A DNA stretch of 58,466 nucleotides, from positions 1-58,466 of the forward strand of contig NZ_JAIVFQ010000043.1 of NCBI RefSeq assembly GCF_020829495.1, in the 5' to 3' direction. The notes below the pieces were generated by a model. That model was given only the letters and a program-made list of their open reading frames with translations. It was not told the origin of the DNA and did no database searches. The stretch comes from Nostoc favosum CHAB5714 (GTDB lineage Bacteria > Cyanobacteriota > Cyanobacteriia > Cyanobacteriales > Nostocaceae). Shown here piece after piece: positions 44,901 through 52,394 of the stretch. Position 1 is the stretch's first letter; each line of letters opens with the position of its first letter. A program made the translations under genes and the position numbers.

Positions 44901-46370
44901 GGTAGAATCGTTTTGTTGAGCGTCGATGTCAAGCGCCAAGCGATCGCCTGCTTTCAACTCAACTTTATACAGGTCTACATCTTCGGTGTTATCAACATAG
45001 GTAAAGCCTGCGTCTGTAGGGTTGATCCGATAACGGTTGGCGGCGTTGTAATCAATTGCCCCAGTGATGGCAAGTGTGGGATTGGCGGCGCTCAATAAGG
45101 TGTTATTGGCTGTGGCAATGGTGTCATTGCTTTCGATTTCTGCGCTCAGGGGTTGAGGGGTATCTAAAATGGTGAATGTGGCTTGGCTACTCTCACCAAT
45201 TACGTAGCCTGTTCCCGCTAACAAGGTGAAGACGGCCGTTTCTGTTCCTTCGGCTACTCCATCATTCTTCACGGGCAATTCAATTAAAACCTCTTGGCTG
45301 GTGAACTTCAAGTCAAAGCCATCGGCTCTCACTGCCGTAATACTGCCGCCAGTAACGCTGATTTGCGCCAGGTCAAATTCACTCAAATTAGCAGCGCTGA
45401 CCGAGACAATCAGCCCATCGGCTGAGGGAGGCGCACTTAGGGTGAAGGTGTGTCGAGATACTGTGCTATCTGCTTCTATTAGGGTGGTGGGTGTACCTAT
45501 GAGTGTGACTTGCGGTAAGGTCGATTCGGGTGTGTCTTGAATCGTCACTAACACCTGGCTGGTGGCAGCATTTACCGTGTAGCCTGGGCCTCCTTGGAGG
45601 CTAAAGTTAATGCCCTCAAGTCCTTCTGAGGTATCATCTGGGAACGCTGCTACTGAGACACTGGCTGTCTGCTCGGTAATATGGAAGTAGAAACCATTGC
45701 TGGCGAAGTTGGCAGCAGGAAAGTCACCACCGCTCACTTGGGCATTCAACACGTCAAACTCGCCCAAACTACCGAATCCACCGCCACCGACAAAGATAGT
45801 TACACCTTCTGCTGGTGGAGGTTCGCTGAGGGTGAAGTTGAAGGTGATGCGATCGCCTTGTGACTCTACTATGGTTGTATTGGTGGCCGTGAAGCTAACT
45901 TCTGGGGTGACGCTAGGAGTGGGAACGTCTTGTATAGTGTTGTATACAGGAAATGTTGTGGAATCACTCTCTGGGTTCACATTGTACCCATTTCCTGGTT
46001 GCACGGAGAAGGTGACTGTTTCTAACTCATCTGCTGGTAGCTCACTCTTTAAGCGGAAAGCGATCAATGAATTCGGGGTTGCCACCTTCACCTTGAAGCC
46101 AATGCCTTTGCCTGTTTCGTCGTAAATTCCCTCTAGGATTTCGGCACCTGGTGCAAAGGGTGAGGTGCCCAACCCATTCAGGTACTTCAACAAGTCAATA
46201 TTGCTGACAACATTGACTACTAACCCTTCTTCTGGTATTAAACCTTCTACATTCAGTGATAGGTTGAGGACACTTACACCTGTCGTAGATTTTACGAGTC
46301 CGTAAGTGAGCAGATTATCTTCAGCATCCACGGTAATCGGTGTCGAACTAATCCCAATAATCGTTGGCAT
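38985..46370 (-). CDS. Giant Calx-beta/PPC/RTX secreted protein
   Basis: A 2461-residue acidic protein without a signal peptide. It consists of large repeating blocks. Each has Calx-beta-like domains (VESQGDRITFNFTLSEPPP, GFYFHITEQTASV, PGYTVN) followed by a pre-peptidase C-terminal (PPC) domain with EDVDLYKVELKAGD; four PPC copies are visible. Residues ~2293-2390 hold about ten RTX calcium-binding nonapeptides (LFGGSGNDLLNGGDGNDQLF), followed by a hydrophobic-patterned end. Such proteins are exported by type I secretion and fold on calcium outside the cell. Adhesion or a surface role is likely; no catalytic domain is seen. The smaller RTX gene at 30587 shares its Calx-beta sequence. Long in-block similarity makes recombination likely. 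Confidence 0.85.
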   Translation of the reverse strand: MPTIIGISSTPITVDAEDNLLTYGLVKSTTGVSVLNLSLNVEGLIPEEGLVVNVVSNIDLLKYLNGLGTSPFAPGAEILEGIYDETGKGIGFKVKVATPNSLIAFRLKSELPADELETVTFSVQPGNGYNVNPESDSTTFPVYNTIQDVPTPSVTPEVSFTATNTTIVESQGDRITFNFTLSEPPPAEGVTIFVGGGGFGSLGEFDVLNAQVSGGDFPAANFASNGFYFHITEQTASVSVAAFPDDTSEGLEGINFSLQGGPGYTVNAATSQVLVTIQDTPESTLPQVTLIGTPTTLIEADSTVSRHTFTLSAPPSADGLIVSVSAANLSEFDLAQISVTGGSITAVRADGFDLKFTSQEVLIELPVKNDGVAEGTETAVFTLLAGTGYVIGESSQATFTILDTPQPLSAEIESNDTIATANNTLLSAANPTLAITGAIDYNAANRYRINPTDAGFTYVDNTEDVDLYKVELKAGDRLALDIDAQQNDSTLSSALQVFDASGQVLAANRRAPAPNEIFLSRNDSYLDFTASEAGTYYVGVSSNPNYNRSVENPTLTNFDPYNPNQQGSGTGTSSGTYTLNLSLNPEVGTVVNPPLPVPRGTRPIISLETITGTYSGRDTGEKILSPYLVTSPPEGAAVLVISLQADGDIPEAGADVTINSNIVLREYFGNSVRNKPFSVGGEVGNAIYDAQTGEATGFTFNLTQNNAYISFIVPTTTEIEGSQSATFALLPGDNTRVNPNADSSTVTFYETLEQAPPLTVIPKVGLEVSQTRLVESEGTSTVLTFTLDQAPPPEGVLIYVNSSVTGAVAEFNVFQTEVNGASFPYGNFQAGGFYVKLTEQTATLTLSAFDDAEVEGIESLKFELQSGEGYTIDPIKAAVTFTLLDTPTSQIQVSDELSPTNLIESAETVVENEGDSLQTVNDVIPQAIDTKLDKDNTSFKIQAEIGNAPGNFIDKSEDVDLYKVELKTGDKIKIDTDSVPFLIEGFENDQFVDTELRLFDSTGQQLATSFNNPAPDELFVSNRDAYLEFTATADGAYYIGVAANSNRYYDPFTAGSGGGRIIPASGTNIGNYELSIDLTAVPRPPEPTVSFNTIAGAFDSSDNLLAPVIVKTLEDGTSLLTFVFSVDGEIPEDGLVVTLNSDIAFRDYFSNLGVEPFSPGGEFVGAVYNSDGEATGFKFKLTQANALINLSVKDNSAGATTDTATFTLEAGTGYDVGAASSTVTFYESLDQVPAATVTPTVSLSTNNTSLSEATNNTTTLTFTLSEPPPAGGLLVYVNSPSQTGGEGDATGRTLAEFDVYNAQVTGGVFPAPNFGASGFYFKITEQTASITLPAFADGEVEGIDEIAFNLQQAPGYTIDADAPGVTLTVVDDATSQIQVSLTTSPSVLVESEATVSLHTFSLSATPPEAGVTVSVRAPNLGEFNLDGIVIEGGEIVAVRNNGFDLKITAQDATIQLPVKADGIPELVERALFTLLPGTGYQVNSAANFGKFTIADIPEFTPPLTEVSEPNDTIETAFDTKLSSAYPFFSIDSAIDFEYDNNYETEKGLIFVDASEDVDLYKVELKAGDTIKIDVDANQFESGRKVDTSLRVFDANGVQVGYNEDGAAPDELFVGKWASYLEFTAPEDGVYYAGVAIYNNTKYDPPQPASGNGNSATDPNEYGTGKYTLNISLNDPDAFIANPTEIPAGNGEGPAISLFTIAGTYKNDFDKLDFGIVSPEISETVAEGATSAITFVLTAEGEIPTGGIEVFIQSDNPLLDYLGNRDSFGSLLSDKPFSRGGQFLDAVYNEAGEAIGFNFRLEEAFATIVIPPSNRETSETNGAETVTFSVVESVGYTVSDSSSSTVTFYDTVAEVPTPTVIPEVSIAFSQTELIESEGTTTVITLSLSEPPPPEGVQVYISGNAQDALNEFAIFDGQFTGGVPAADGAVSGFYFKLLEQTATITLPVFNSTDIVEGIEEFKFEVKPGAGYTVSPTNGSAVITIKDTPDSKIQVNLSTEPKVLIETEETLGKLNFSLSATPPTEGVIVTVSVPDLEENFVTDSLVVEGGSLVASSAQDNTFTLKITEKNASLSVAIANDNIAEGVETATVTILAGEGYQINPEANSATFTLVDSPDQAPASTAESNDTLATAIATGLTATNTSVTFDGEIGEYTVGEGDNQIQVDGSEDVDLYKVNLKGGDKLSINVDAAEIDSKLLYSQLRVFDVEGKELLKTGFDDFQAAPDEVFSTFNDPYLQFSAQTDGTYFVGISQLGNEFYDPNTVGSGSGEVYPDFGIETGKYTVSFGLSAEEPTSPFGDAGDNTLIGTADNDQLFGNGGNDKLLSRGGDDLLFGGSGNDLLNGGDGNDQLFGNGGKDTLLGGAGDDIIYSGSGDDLINGGVGNDTLYLNGGNDVVVLAQAQGVDTINNLQISFGQRLGLGSSLSYDQLTLSQSGLDTVIKVGDETLGVLKLVQASSLNSSAFTSV

Positions 46371-47144
46371 AAATTATGTGTTGGTGTTAGTGGATAAACG
46401 GTGATAGTGGCTGTGGCAATCGTTGAATCTGCTTTGCCATCATTACAGCTATTTTCAGGTAAATAGACCACGCGGTAGGGGCACAGCAATGCTGTGCCCT
46501 TACGACAGATGTGGTTGAAATACATGAAAACTGCTGTAACTGCCAGTAAAGTCTGCATTTTTTTGTAGTGGAAGAAACCGTTCTCATTGCAGGTCAATGT
46601 TGTGTTTGGTTCCTTCCACTATTTTTCATTTCTTGCCACTGAAAATTGTTACAGCGAATTTCATCGGAATTGAATACAAGAGTTGAGGAACAGCACTGCC
46701 ATACCCCGACGATGGGCTTCTACCCAGTTGAAAATGGCTGTAAATCCAGTGCTAGACACCCTGAGTCAAGCAAAAACTAAGTTAGGAGCCACGCCAAAAT
46801 AAACTACCTGTTTTATTTATGAAAAACCTTGATTGTCAAGGCTTGCAGTTTTGAAACGGTATAGCTTATTCGTGCATAACACCTTGATTAGCTTTTAGTT
46901 GAGAAATATTGTTGATAACAGAACTATACCATAAACAATACCACAACCGTATTTAATCGGAAATATGAATTATAAAATTTAAGTAAAGCCTTTTTGGTTA
47001 TATGCATTGCAGCAGATTGGCAATTAGTGCAAAATTTGCATGAAGCGTAAAAATAAATAGTAGACATCTCCAGAAATGCACCCCACCCCGCCAAAGCTGT
47101 GCTTTGTCTCCCCTTGCTAAGGGGAGCAGGGTGGTTTCATACAA

Positions 47145-47297
47145 AGAAAGAAAAAACTCTATCGAGTTGGTTAGAGAGTGCGCGTTGTGCTTGAGGAATA
47201 GTTCGGAAACCGAGTTTGCGCGCGATCGGAATGAAAAAGTTGTGTAAGATAGACCAATTCAAAGAAGACTTTCCACCACGGCAGGGCTGTTTCATTC
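47145..47297 (-). pseudogene. Possible transposase C-terminal fragment
   Basis: The minus strand from ATG 47295 reads MKQPCRGGKSSLNWSILHNF, then LGFRTIPQAQRALSNQLDRV, and stops at about 47145. The basic, Trp/Phe-containing pattern and the position beside an inverted repeat suggest the end of a degraded transposase, but I cannot name the family. Confidence 0.25.
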
Positions 47298-47486
47298 GAT
47301 AAGATCATGATTTTGTCAAGAGTATAAGCGAGAAATTTAGGGGACTTTGTAATCGAAAAGCTACCACTTCAACGGATAAATTTAAGTGCGATCGCCATTT
47401 TCTTGTTCAATCAGATTTTTTAGTCACCTGATTTATTTGCTCGAAACGCTTGTAAATCAGCGCCTTTTAGGGAATGAAACAGCCCT
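47283..47486. mobile_element. Small element with 15-bp perfect inverted repeats
   Basis: AGGGCTGTTTCATTC (47283-47297) and its exact complement GAATGAAACAGCCCT (47472-47486) bound 204 bases without coding capacity. This is the layout of a MITE or a collapsed insertion sequence. Confidence 0.55.
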
Positions 47487-47899
47487 GGGATTAAGGGGGG
47501 TAAATGTAAAAAGAAATTCGACTTGTGTGTACACCGGAGCAAGATACCCGTGCTGACAACTAGGGACTTGACAAAAAATCCCATTTACGTGTTAACTGAG
47601 AATAATTACTAGTTATTTTAATATTTAGTTAAAAATGCTGGCATGGTTTTTGCTTTATCAGGAGGCTTGTCTGATTAATAAAATTGGTAATTTTTACAAA
47701 ACAGACATAAATTTCAGTTTGCATATTGTACTGAATTTTAGTAGCAAATATTACTAAAAACATTTGCTGTTTAGCCAGTTGAAAAAGCAAAGTTAGATTT
47801 AGATGTATCAAAAAAATCATCACAATAGCTTACACAGTCAGGGTTTTAACTGAATTATTTGATTTACGTATTTTTACATTTAGCAGTGCAAATTTTTAC

Positions 47900-48622
47900 A
47901 TGAAAACTCAGTTGCTGATTTCGATAAATAATTCCTTGCTAGAAGTTGACCACATTTTTATTTGTGTTGAGGATGCACCTCAAGTTGAGTTCTTTGAGCG
48001 AGCAGGGTTGATGTTTGCCAGTCCTCCTGTGCAGCAGGCAGAACGAGGTACAGCCTCACAGATTCTCTTTTTTGAGAACTTTTATCTAGAATTTATCTGG
48101 GTTGAGGATGAAGTAGCCGCTGAAATCTATGCTGTCCGCACAGGCATAGACTTTTTGGCGCGATCGCATTGGCAACAAACACAAATCTCTCCCTTTGGCA
48201 TTGCCCTGCACCAGCAGTATCGCGCTACATCCTCGTTGCAGGAGGATGAACTTCGGCGATCGCAACCCCAAAAGACAGAACTACTGTTAAGTTTTTCCAG
48301 TGATAATTTAGTCACACAAACTGAACCCCTATGCTTTGTCATTCCTGATGCGATCGCCTTACCAACTTTATTAAAAAACTTTCCCAACTTCCAGAAACAG
48401 TTTGTGTCTCATCCACTAGGGCTGAGAAAAATGACACGAATAGAGGTAACTGTTACTCATACTTACCCTCTAACTCAACCTCTAGCACTGCTAGTAGAGG
48501 ATGGAGTAGTGCAAGTTGAGCAGGGAATTTCCCCATGTCTAGAGTTGACCTTTGACAATTATATGCAGAGGAGTATATTAAATGCGCGAGCGATCAGTAT
48601 TCCTCTAGTTTTAAAATTTTAG
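47900..48622 (+). CDS. Glyoxalase-like (VOC superfamily) domain protein
   Basis: A 240-residue soluble protein. LEVDHIFICVEDAPQ at residues ~14-28, ERAGL, and RGTASQILFFENFYLEFIWV match the first half of the glyoxalase-like domain (PF13468), with candidate metal ligands His17 and Glu in FLEF/LELTFD. The second half is less clear (LTFDN near the end). Enzyme activity and substrate are unknown. There is no clear partner gene. Confidence 0.72.
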   Translation: MKTQLLISINNSLLEVDHIFICVEDAPQVEFFERAGLMFASPPVQQAERGTASQILFFENFYLEFIWVEDEVAAEIYAVRTGIDFLARSHWQQTQISPFGIALHQQYRATSSLQEDELRRSQPQKTELLLSFSSDNLVTQTEPLCFVIPDAIALPTLLKNFPNFQKQFVSHPLGLRKMTRIEVTVTHTYPLTQPLALLVEDGVVQVEQGISPCLELTFDNYMQRSILNARAISIPLVLKF

Positions 48623-48816
48623 TATCGCTGCTTTTTCAGTTAAGAAAGAAGATAAAGCATAAAAATTGGTTATAGATTTTCACTCCTGACTCTTAAACTA
48701 CACTCATTGGCGTTCTCTGTGCGCCTCTCTTGTCTCTGCATGATCTCAAGTCCGCTCAATTACCCATAATAAAACTACCCCACCCGCCCTATCGGGCATC
48801 CTCCCCGATGCTTTGG

Positions 48817-49094
48817 CTACGGTGTACACACAAGTCTTGTCGCAGCCATATCTTTATTAATAAATCTTGCACTGCGTTTCTATCCCGCCTCGGAATGAAT
48901 TCCGAGTCTCATAGCTAAAGTCCACGCTTTGTGGACTGAATAATCAATTTAGTCCACAAAGCGTGGACTTCAGCTAAAAGCCGGTGAACTTTAGTTCTGG
49001 GCGGGATGTCGGTAAGTGTGACAGTTTAACTCTGACAAAAATGTGGGTAAAAAAGTTGAAACGTATGTGGACAGCACTTGTGTGTACACCGTAG
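48817..49094. mobile_element. 278-bp element with 19-bp perfect ends and 12-bp direct repeats
   Basis: The ends CTACGGTGTACACACAAGT and ACTTGTGTGTACACCGTAG are exact complements. CCGATGCTTTGG flanks both sides, a likely target duplication. Inside lies a second long hairpin (AGTCCACGCTTTGTGGACT ... AGTCCACAAAGCGTGGACT, 48919-48970). No coding sequence. Single ends of this element occur near 35500, 38907 and 47520. Confidence 0.8.
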
Positions 49095-49125
49095 CCGATG
49101 CTTTGGGGATGGTTGGGGAGGGGTA

Positions 49126-49272
49126 ATATCATGTCCGCTTGATTACTTATGAAACCCGAAGAACCCCACCCCGCCAAAGCTATGCTTTGTCTCCCCTCCC
49201 CGCTTGCGGGGAGGGGTTGGGGGTGGGGTGTAATGACTGTGGTTAGCGTAACTATTTATGCGGACATGATAT
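49126..49272. mobile_element. Type B MITE (147 bp) with IS630-like ends
   Basis: It begins ATATCATGTCCG and ends CGGACATGATAT. The inner sequence pairs ACCCCACCCCGCC with the GGGGGTGGGGT side. Its neighbour site is seen uninterrupted in the copy at 30420 (GGGGTAATGCGAG), consistent with insertion at TA. Confidence 0.8.
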
Positions 49273-49318
49273 AACGCGAGAATTATAGGCAAATTACTGG
49301 ACATCATATGAAATAAAA

Positions 49319-51031
49319 ATGCTAAATTTTCAAATCTGGCAGCAATTTCGGCAAATTATTCAACCTTATTGGTTTAACCAGCTACGTTGGGGTGTAATTT
49401 TCCAGTTACTACTCCTAATAGCTTTCTCCTTGGGAAGCAGCACATTCGTAATTTTTGAAACATTACAACGAGGAGAATTGACTTCATCCCTAGCACAGCA
49501 GAACGTCAATCGATTTCAGCAAGCAATTGGTTTTTTCTTCAGCATTATAATTGTAAATATTATATTTATTTCTGGGAAAAACTACATCCAAGGAAAAATT
49601 AGCCTAGATTGGCGAAAATGGCTAACATCTTACTATATTAATCAATACTTTACCAAACAATCATTTTATCATTTACAGGCTTTTTCTGAGGTTGATAATC
49701 CCGATCAGCGCATGGCTGAGGATATTAAAAATGTCACCCAACGACTAATTTTCCTATTAGTTATGTGTCTAGATTCCCTGGTGCAATTAATTGGTTTTAT
49801 TGGCTTACTGTGGTTTATTTCTCCCATTCTGATGATAACTCTGCTGGTCTATGCAGTCGTTGGTACATTAATCACAACACTAGTCTTTGGACGAGCATTA
49901 GTTGGAATTAACTTAGAGCAACTGAAGCGAGAAGCAGATTTTCGCTATGGTTTAGTGCGGATTCGAGACAATGCAGAAGCGATCGCCTTTTATGAAGGAC
50001 AAGCAGAGGAATCAGCACAAATGAAACAGCGATTTTGGCGCGTGTTTACTAATATCAATCGTCTGATTCGCTGGCAATTCAACTTAAATATTTTTCAAAA
50101 CGGTTATCAATATTTAACCTTTATTTTGCCCTTTATCATTTTGGCACCTCGAATTTTTTCTCGTGAATTAGAATTGGGGGCTGTTACGCAATCTCAAGCA
50201 GCCTTTGAGCGAGTGGGATTTGCACTAGGACTAATTATTACCCAGTTCGATCAACTCAGTGCCTTGACAGCAGGAATTAGACGGCTGACTGAACTTACAA
50301 CCAAGATGGAAAAGATCACATCATTCCAGCCAGATTCGGGAATTCAGTTGATCGAAGAGACGTATATTGCCGTTAACCATTTGACACTACAAATTCCCGA
50401 TCGCCAAACCAAACTAATTCAAGATTTATCTATAACAGTATTACCTGGTCAATCATTATTGATTATGGGAGCAAGTGGAGTAGGTAAAACATCCCTATTG
50501 CGTGCAATCGCTGGATTTTGGGTAGAAGGAGAAGGTGTGATCGCCAGACCCGCCCCAGACCGCATACTGTTTCTTCCGCAACGTCCCTATATGCCTTGGG
50601 GAACTCTCCGCCAACAGTTACTTTATCCCCATACAGAAAAAGCGATCGCTAAAGAAACTCTTCTGCAAACCCTTCATCAGGTTCATCTACCAGATTTAGC
50701 TGGCCGTTACGGTGGACTAGATGCCTTTGTTGATTGGTCACGGGTGTTATCTTTGGGAGAACAACAGAGACTCGCCTTTGCCCGACTGCTATTGAGTGAA
50801 CCAACATACGCTATTCTTGACGAAGCGACAAGCGCTCTTGATGAAGAAACCGCAGCCAGTTTATACCAAAAGTTACAAGAAACACCAATCACTTACATCA
50901 GTGTCGGACATCGCACCCAATTGCTGAATTATCATCAGTTTGTGTTGGAATTACGGCAACAACAAGAATGGCAATTGTTTTCAACAAAAGACTATGAAAA
51001 AAGGGAAAATCTACCAAAGTCTTTGAATTGA
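49319..51031 (+). CDS. ABC exporter, fused permease-ATPase (SbmA/Rv1819c type)
   Basis: A 570-residue half-transporter. The N-terminal ~330 residues carry about six membrane helices and the family motif EVDNPDQRMAEDI, then RDNAEAIAFYEGQ. The ATPase has Walker A GASGVGKTS (~384), Q-loop LPQRPYMPWGTLRQQLLYP, signature LSLGEQQRLAFARLL (~477) and Walker B AILDEATSALD (~498). This group moves peptides, cobalamin or lipid-like molecules across the inner membrane. A paralogue follows at 52384; the pair may export the lipid/peptide product of nearby synthases, which is inferred. The start ATG at 49319 is 11 bases after a MITE end, so the upstream region has been replaced. The 3' end overlaps the vapC-like gene by 21 bases. 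Confidence 0.9.
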   Translation: MLNFQIWQQFRQIIQPYWFNQLRWGVIFQLLLLIAFSLGSSTFVIFETLQRGELTSSLAQQNVNRFQQAIGFFFSIIIVNIIFISGKNYIQGKISLDWRKWLTSYYINQYFTKQSFYHLQAFSEVDNPDQRMAEDIKNVTQRLIFLLVMCLDSLVQLIGFIGLLWFISPILMITLLVYAVVGTLITTLVFGRALVGINLEQLKREADFRYGLVRIRDNAEAIAFYEGQAEESAQMKQRFWRVFTNINRLIRWQFNLNIFQNGYQYLTFILPFIILAPRIFSRELELGAVTQSQAAFERVGFALGLIITQFDQLSALTAGIRRLTELTTKMEKITSFQPDSGIQLIEETYIAVNHLTLQIPDRQTKLIQDLSITVLPGQSLLIMGASGVGKTSLLRAIAGFWVEGEGVIARPAPDRILFLPQRPYMPWGTLRQQLLYPHTEKAIAKETLLQTLHQVHLPDLAGRYGGLDAFVDWSRVLSLGEQQRLAFARLLLSEPTYAILDEATSALDEETAASLYQKLQETPITYISVGHRTQLLNYHQFVLELRQQQEWQLFSTKDYEKRENLPKSLN

Positions 51032-51388
51032 ATATGCATCAAAAGCCGAGTCCATTCCCAAGATGGGTACTTGTTCTACTATCGCTTGGGCAATCAACAA
51101 TCGGTCAAATGGATCTCGATGATGCAATGGCATGGTGGCAACAACCGCAAGATGATCCAATTCGATACTCAGCAAATCCATACTGTTTTGTGTGATTTGC
51201 TGTTTCACAAATGTTTGAAGTGGTAAATCAAATCTCAACTTGCCGAGACTATGTTTAATTGCCATTTCCCAAATACTGGCAGTGCTGAACAACTTTTCGT
51301 TGTACTCGTCTTCAATTAGTGCTTTTGCTGAAAGGCTGAGTTTAGGGCTATCGGTGACAAACCAAATAAAAGTATGCGTGTCCAGCAA
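51011..51388 (-). CDS. PIN-domain toxin, VapC-like
   Basis: A ~125-residue PIN ribonuclease: DTHTFIWF near the start, STASIWEMAIKHSLGKL, and DPFDRLLIAQA, carrying the acidic metal-binding residues. It is the toxin half of a type II pair with the gene upstream. The usual start would be an ATG overlapping the antitoxin stop; here that triplet is ATA (GAATAAGATTC). The first standard start in frame is TTG at 51388, two residues before the catalytic Asp. The toxin may therefore be weakly made or N-terminally short. Confidence 0.85.
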   Translation of the reverse strand: MLDTHTFIWFVTDSPKLSLSAKALIEDEYNEKLFSTASIWEMAIKHSLGKLRFDLPLQTFVKQQITQNSMDLLSIELDHLAVVATMPLHHRDPFDRLLIAQAIVEQVPILGMDSAFDAYSIQRLW

Positions 51389-51393
51389 GAATC

Positions 51394-51624
51394 TTATTCC
51401 ATATATTCTTTAAAATCTTCCAAAGGTTCATCAAAATCATCTGACATCCATATCAACCCTTTGCCACTACCAGCCTTAGCAGGACGGCGTTTGACTGGCT
51501 CTATTGGTGTGAGTTTAACAACAGGTTGCTTGTCTTTGAGAATGACAATCTCCTCACCTTTAAGAGCTGCATCAATGAATTGAGCCAGATGTTCAGAGGC
51601 TTCAGCTAGGGTCACTTGTTGCAT
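51394..51624 (-). CDS. Antitoxin, Phd/YefM-like
   Basis: A 76-residue protein from ATG 51624 (MQQVTLAEASEHLAQFIDAA), the typical N-terminus of Phd/YefM antitoxins that bind DNA and neutralise the adjacent PIN toxin. VILKDKQPVVKLTP is also characteristic. I prefer 51624 over 51648 because AAGGGGA lies at the right distance. The acidic C-terminus (MSDDFDEPLEDFKEY) is the likely toxin-binding arm. The pair usually represses its own promoter. Confidence 0.85.
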   Translation of the reverse strand: MQQVTLAEASEHLAQFIDAALKGEEIVILKDKQPVVKLTPIEPVKRRPAKAGSGKGLIWMSDDFDEPLEDFKEYME

Positions 51625-51711
51625 GAAAATCCCCTTGAAAACTTCCATTCAATTTTAACCTATAGCCCTGGATGTGGGAACATAATAGATATTGATTGGA
51701 AAGTGATAACC

Positions 51712-52032
51712 ATGAGCGAAGCACAATCTAGTCGAACAGCACGCCGGGGAAGAATTTTTCCTCACATCCAGTGGACAGAAGAACACAAAGCGCAAAAGAG
51801 AGCAGAAGATGAAAATTTTCACCAACGTTGTCAGCTTATTTTTGACCGCGTTAAACCAGAAGTGATTGAAACTCATTACAACTGGTATATGGTAGTTGAG
51901 CCAGAAAGTGGAGATTATTTTATTGACCAAGATGAAGAAGTAGCGATGAAAGTTGCTCGCCAGAAGCACCCCGGTACAGTACCATTATTTCTCTTCAGAA
52001 TTAATGATACAGGGGTTTCGGGAACGATATGA
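51712..52032 (+). CDS. Conserved small protein, DUF5678-like C-terminus
   Basis: A 106-residue protein from ATG 51712 (MSEAQSSRTARRGRIFPHIQ). The N-terminal half is charged and helical; the C-terminal half (NWYMVVEPESGDYFIDQDE, then RQKHPGT and LFLFRIND) resembles the short DUF5678 fold seen in prokaryotic small proteins. It overlaps the next gene by ATGA, so the two are translated together. This pairing with an aspartic protease suggests a regulator or substrate, which is inferred. Confidence 0.6.
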   Translation: MSEAQSSRTARRGRIFPHIQWTEEHKAQKRAEDENFHQRCQLIFDRVKPEVIETHYNWYMVVEPESGDYFIDQDEEVAMKVARQKHPGTVPLFLFRINDTGVSGTI

Positions 52033-52394
52033 TTCAAGGCTGGTTTGGTGATCAGGAGGCTTTGTTTTTTGAGATAGAGCTTGTGACTGCGAATGAGTTA
52101 GAGTTAGTTGTTGATGTCATGTTAGATACAGGTTTTTCTGGTTGGTTAGCTATTAACGAGCAAGATTTACAAGGGCTGGACTGGATTTACTTGCAGACAA
52201 GAGTACAGCAAACTGCACAAGGGGAAGCAAATTTTAAAATTTATGCTGGTAAGGTAAAAATTAATCGGCAAGAATTTGATATTCCAGTCCACGTAGGACA
52301 AGGAGTCACGGAAATTTTACTTGGTCGTCAGTGGTTAAAAACCAGACGCTTAGTGGTAGATATTCAATCGGGAACATTAACACTTGGGGAATAA
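52029..52394 (+). CDS. Retropepsin-like aspartic protease
   Basis: A 121-residue protein of the single-domain aspartyl protease type. The active-site loop is DTGFSGW near residue 35, and a flap/hydrophobic strand ILLGRQWL lies near 98. Such proteins work as homodimers. It starts on the ATGA overlap with the preceding gene and overlaps the ABC exporter start by 11 bases, so the three form one transcription unit. Its target is unknown; processing of an exported peptide would fit the context but is speculative. Confidence 0.75.
   Translation: MIQGWFGDQEALFFEIELVTANELELVVDVMLDTGFSGWLAINEQDLQGLDWIYLQTRVQQTAQGEANFKIYAGKVKINRQEFDIPVHVGQGVTEILLGRQWLKTRRLVVDIQSGTLTLGE

Larger units (their letters stand above)
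46371..47899. other. Long intergenic region with element remnants
   Basis: No convincing gene lies in these 1.5 kb. The first 250 bases upstream of the giant RTX gene should hold its promoter and contain a GGGGCACAGCAATGCTGTGCCC hairpin-like sequence near 46479. A GC-rich repeat fragment lies near 47080-47135. An inverted repeat and a transposase-like fragment are listed separately. The last 300 bases are very AT-rich. Confidence 0.5.
48743..49308. mobile_element. Type A MITE interrupted by two further elements
   Basis: The outer ends are ATCTCAAGTCCG (48743) and TGGACATCAT (49298), matching the 117-bp copy at 30420 almost base for base in the flanks (CTCAATTACCCATAATAAAA; GAATTATAGGCAAATTA). 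The two insertions (48817-49094 and 49126-49272) explain its greater length. It ends 10 bases before the ABC transporter ATG. Confidence 0.75.

Noticed and set aside
47629..47823. 64-codon minus-strand frame upstream of the VOC gene
   Set aside because: AT-rich DNA giving a random hydrophobic product; no ribosome site.
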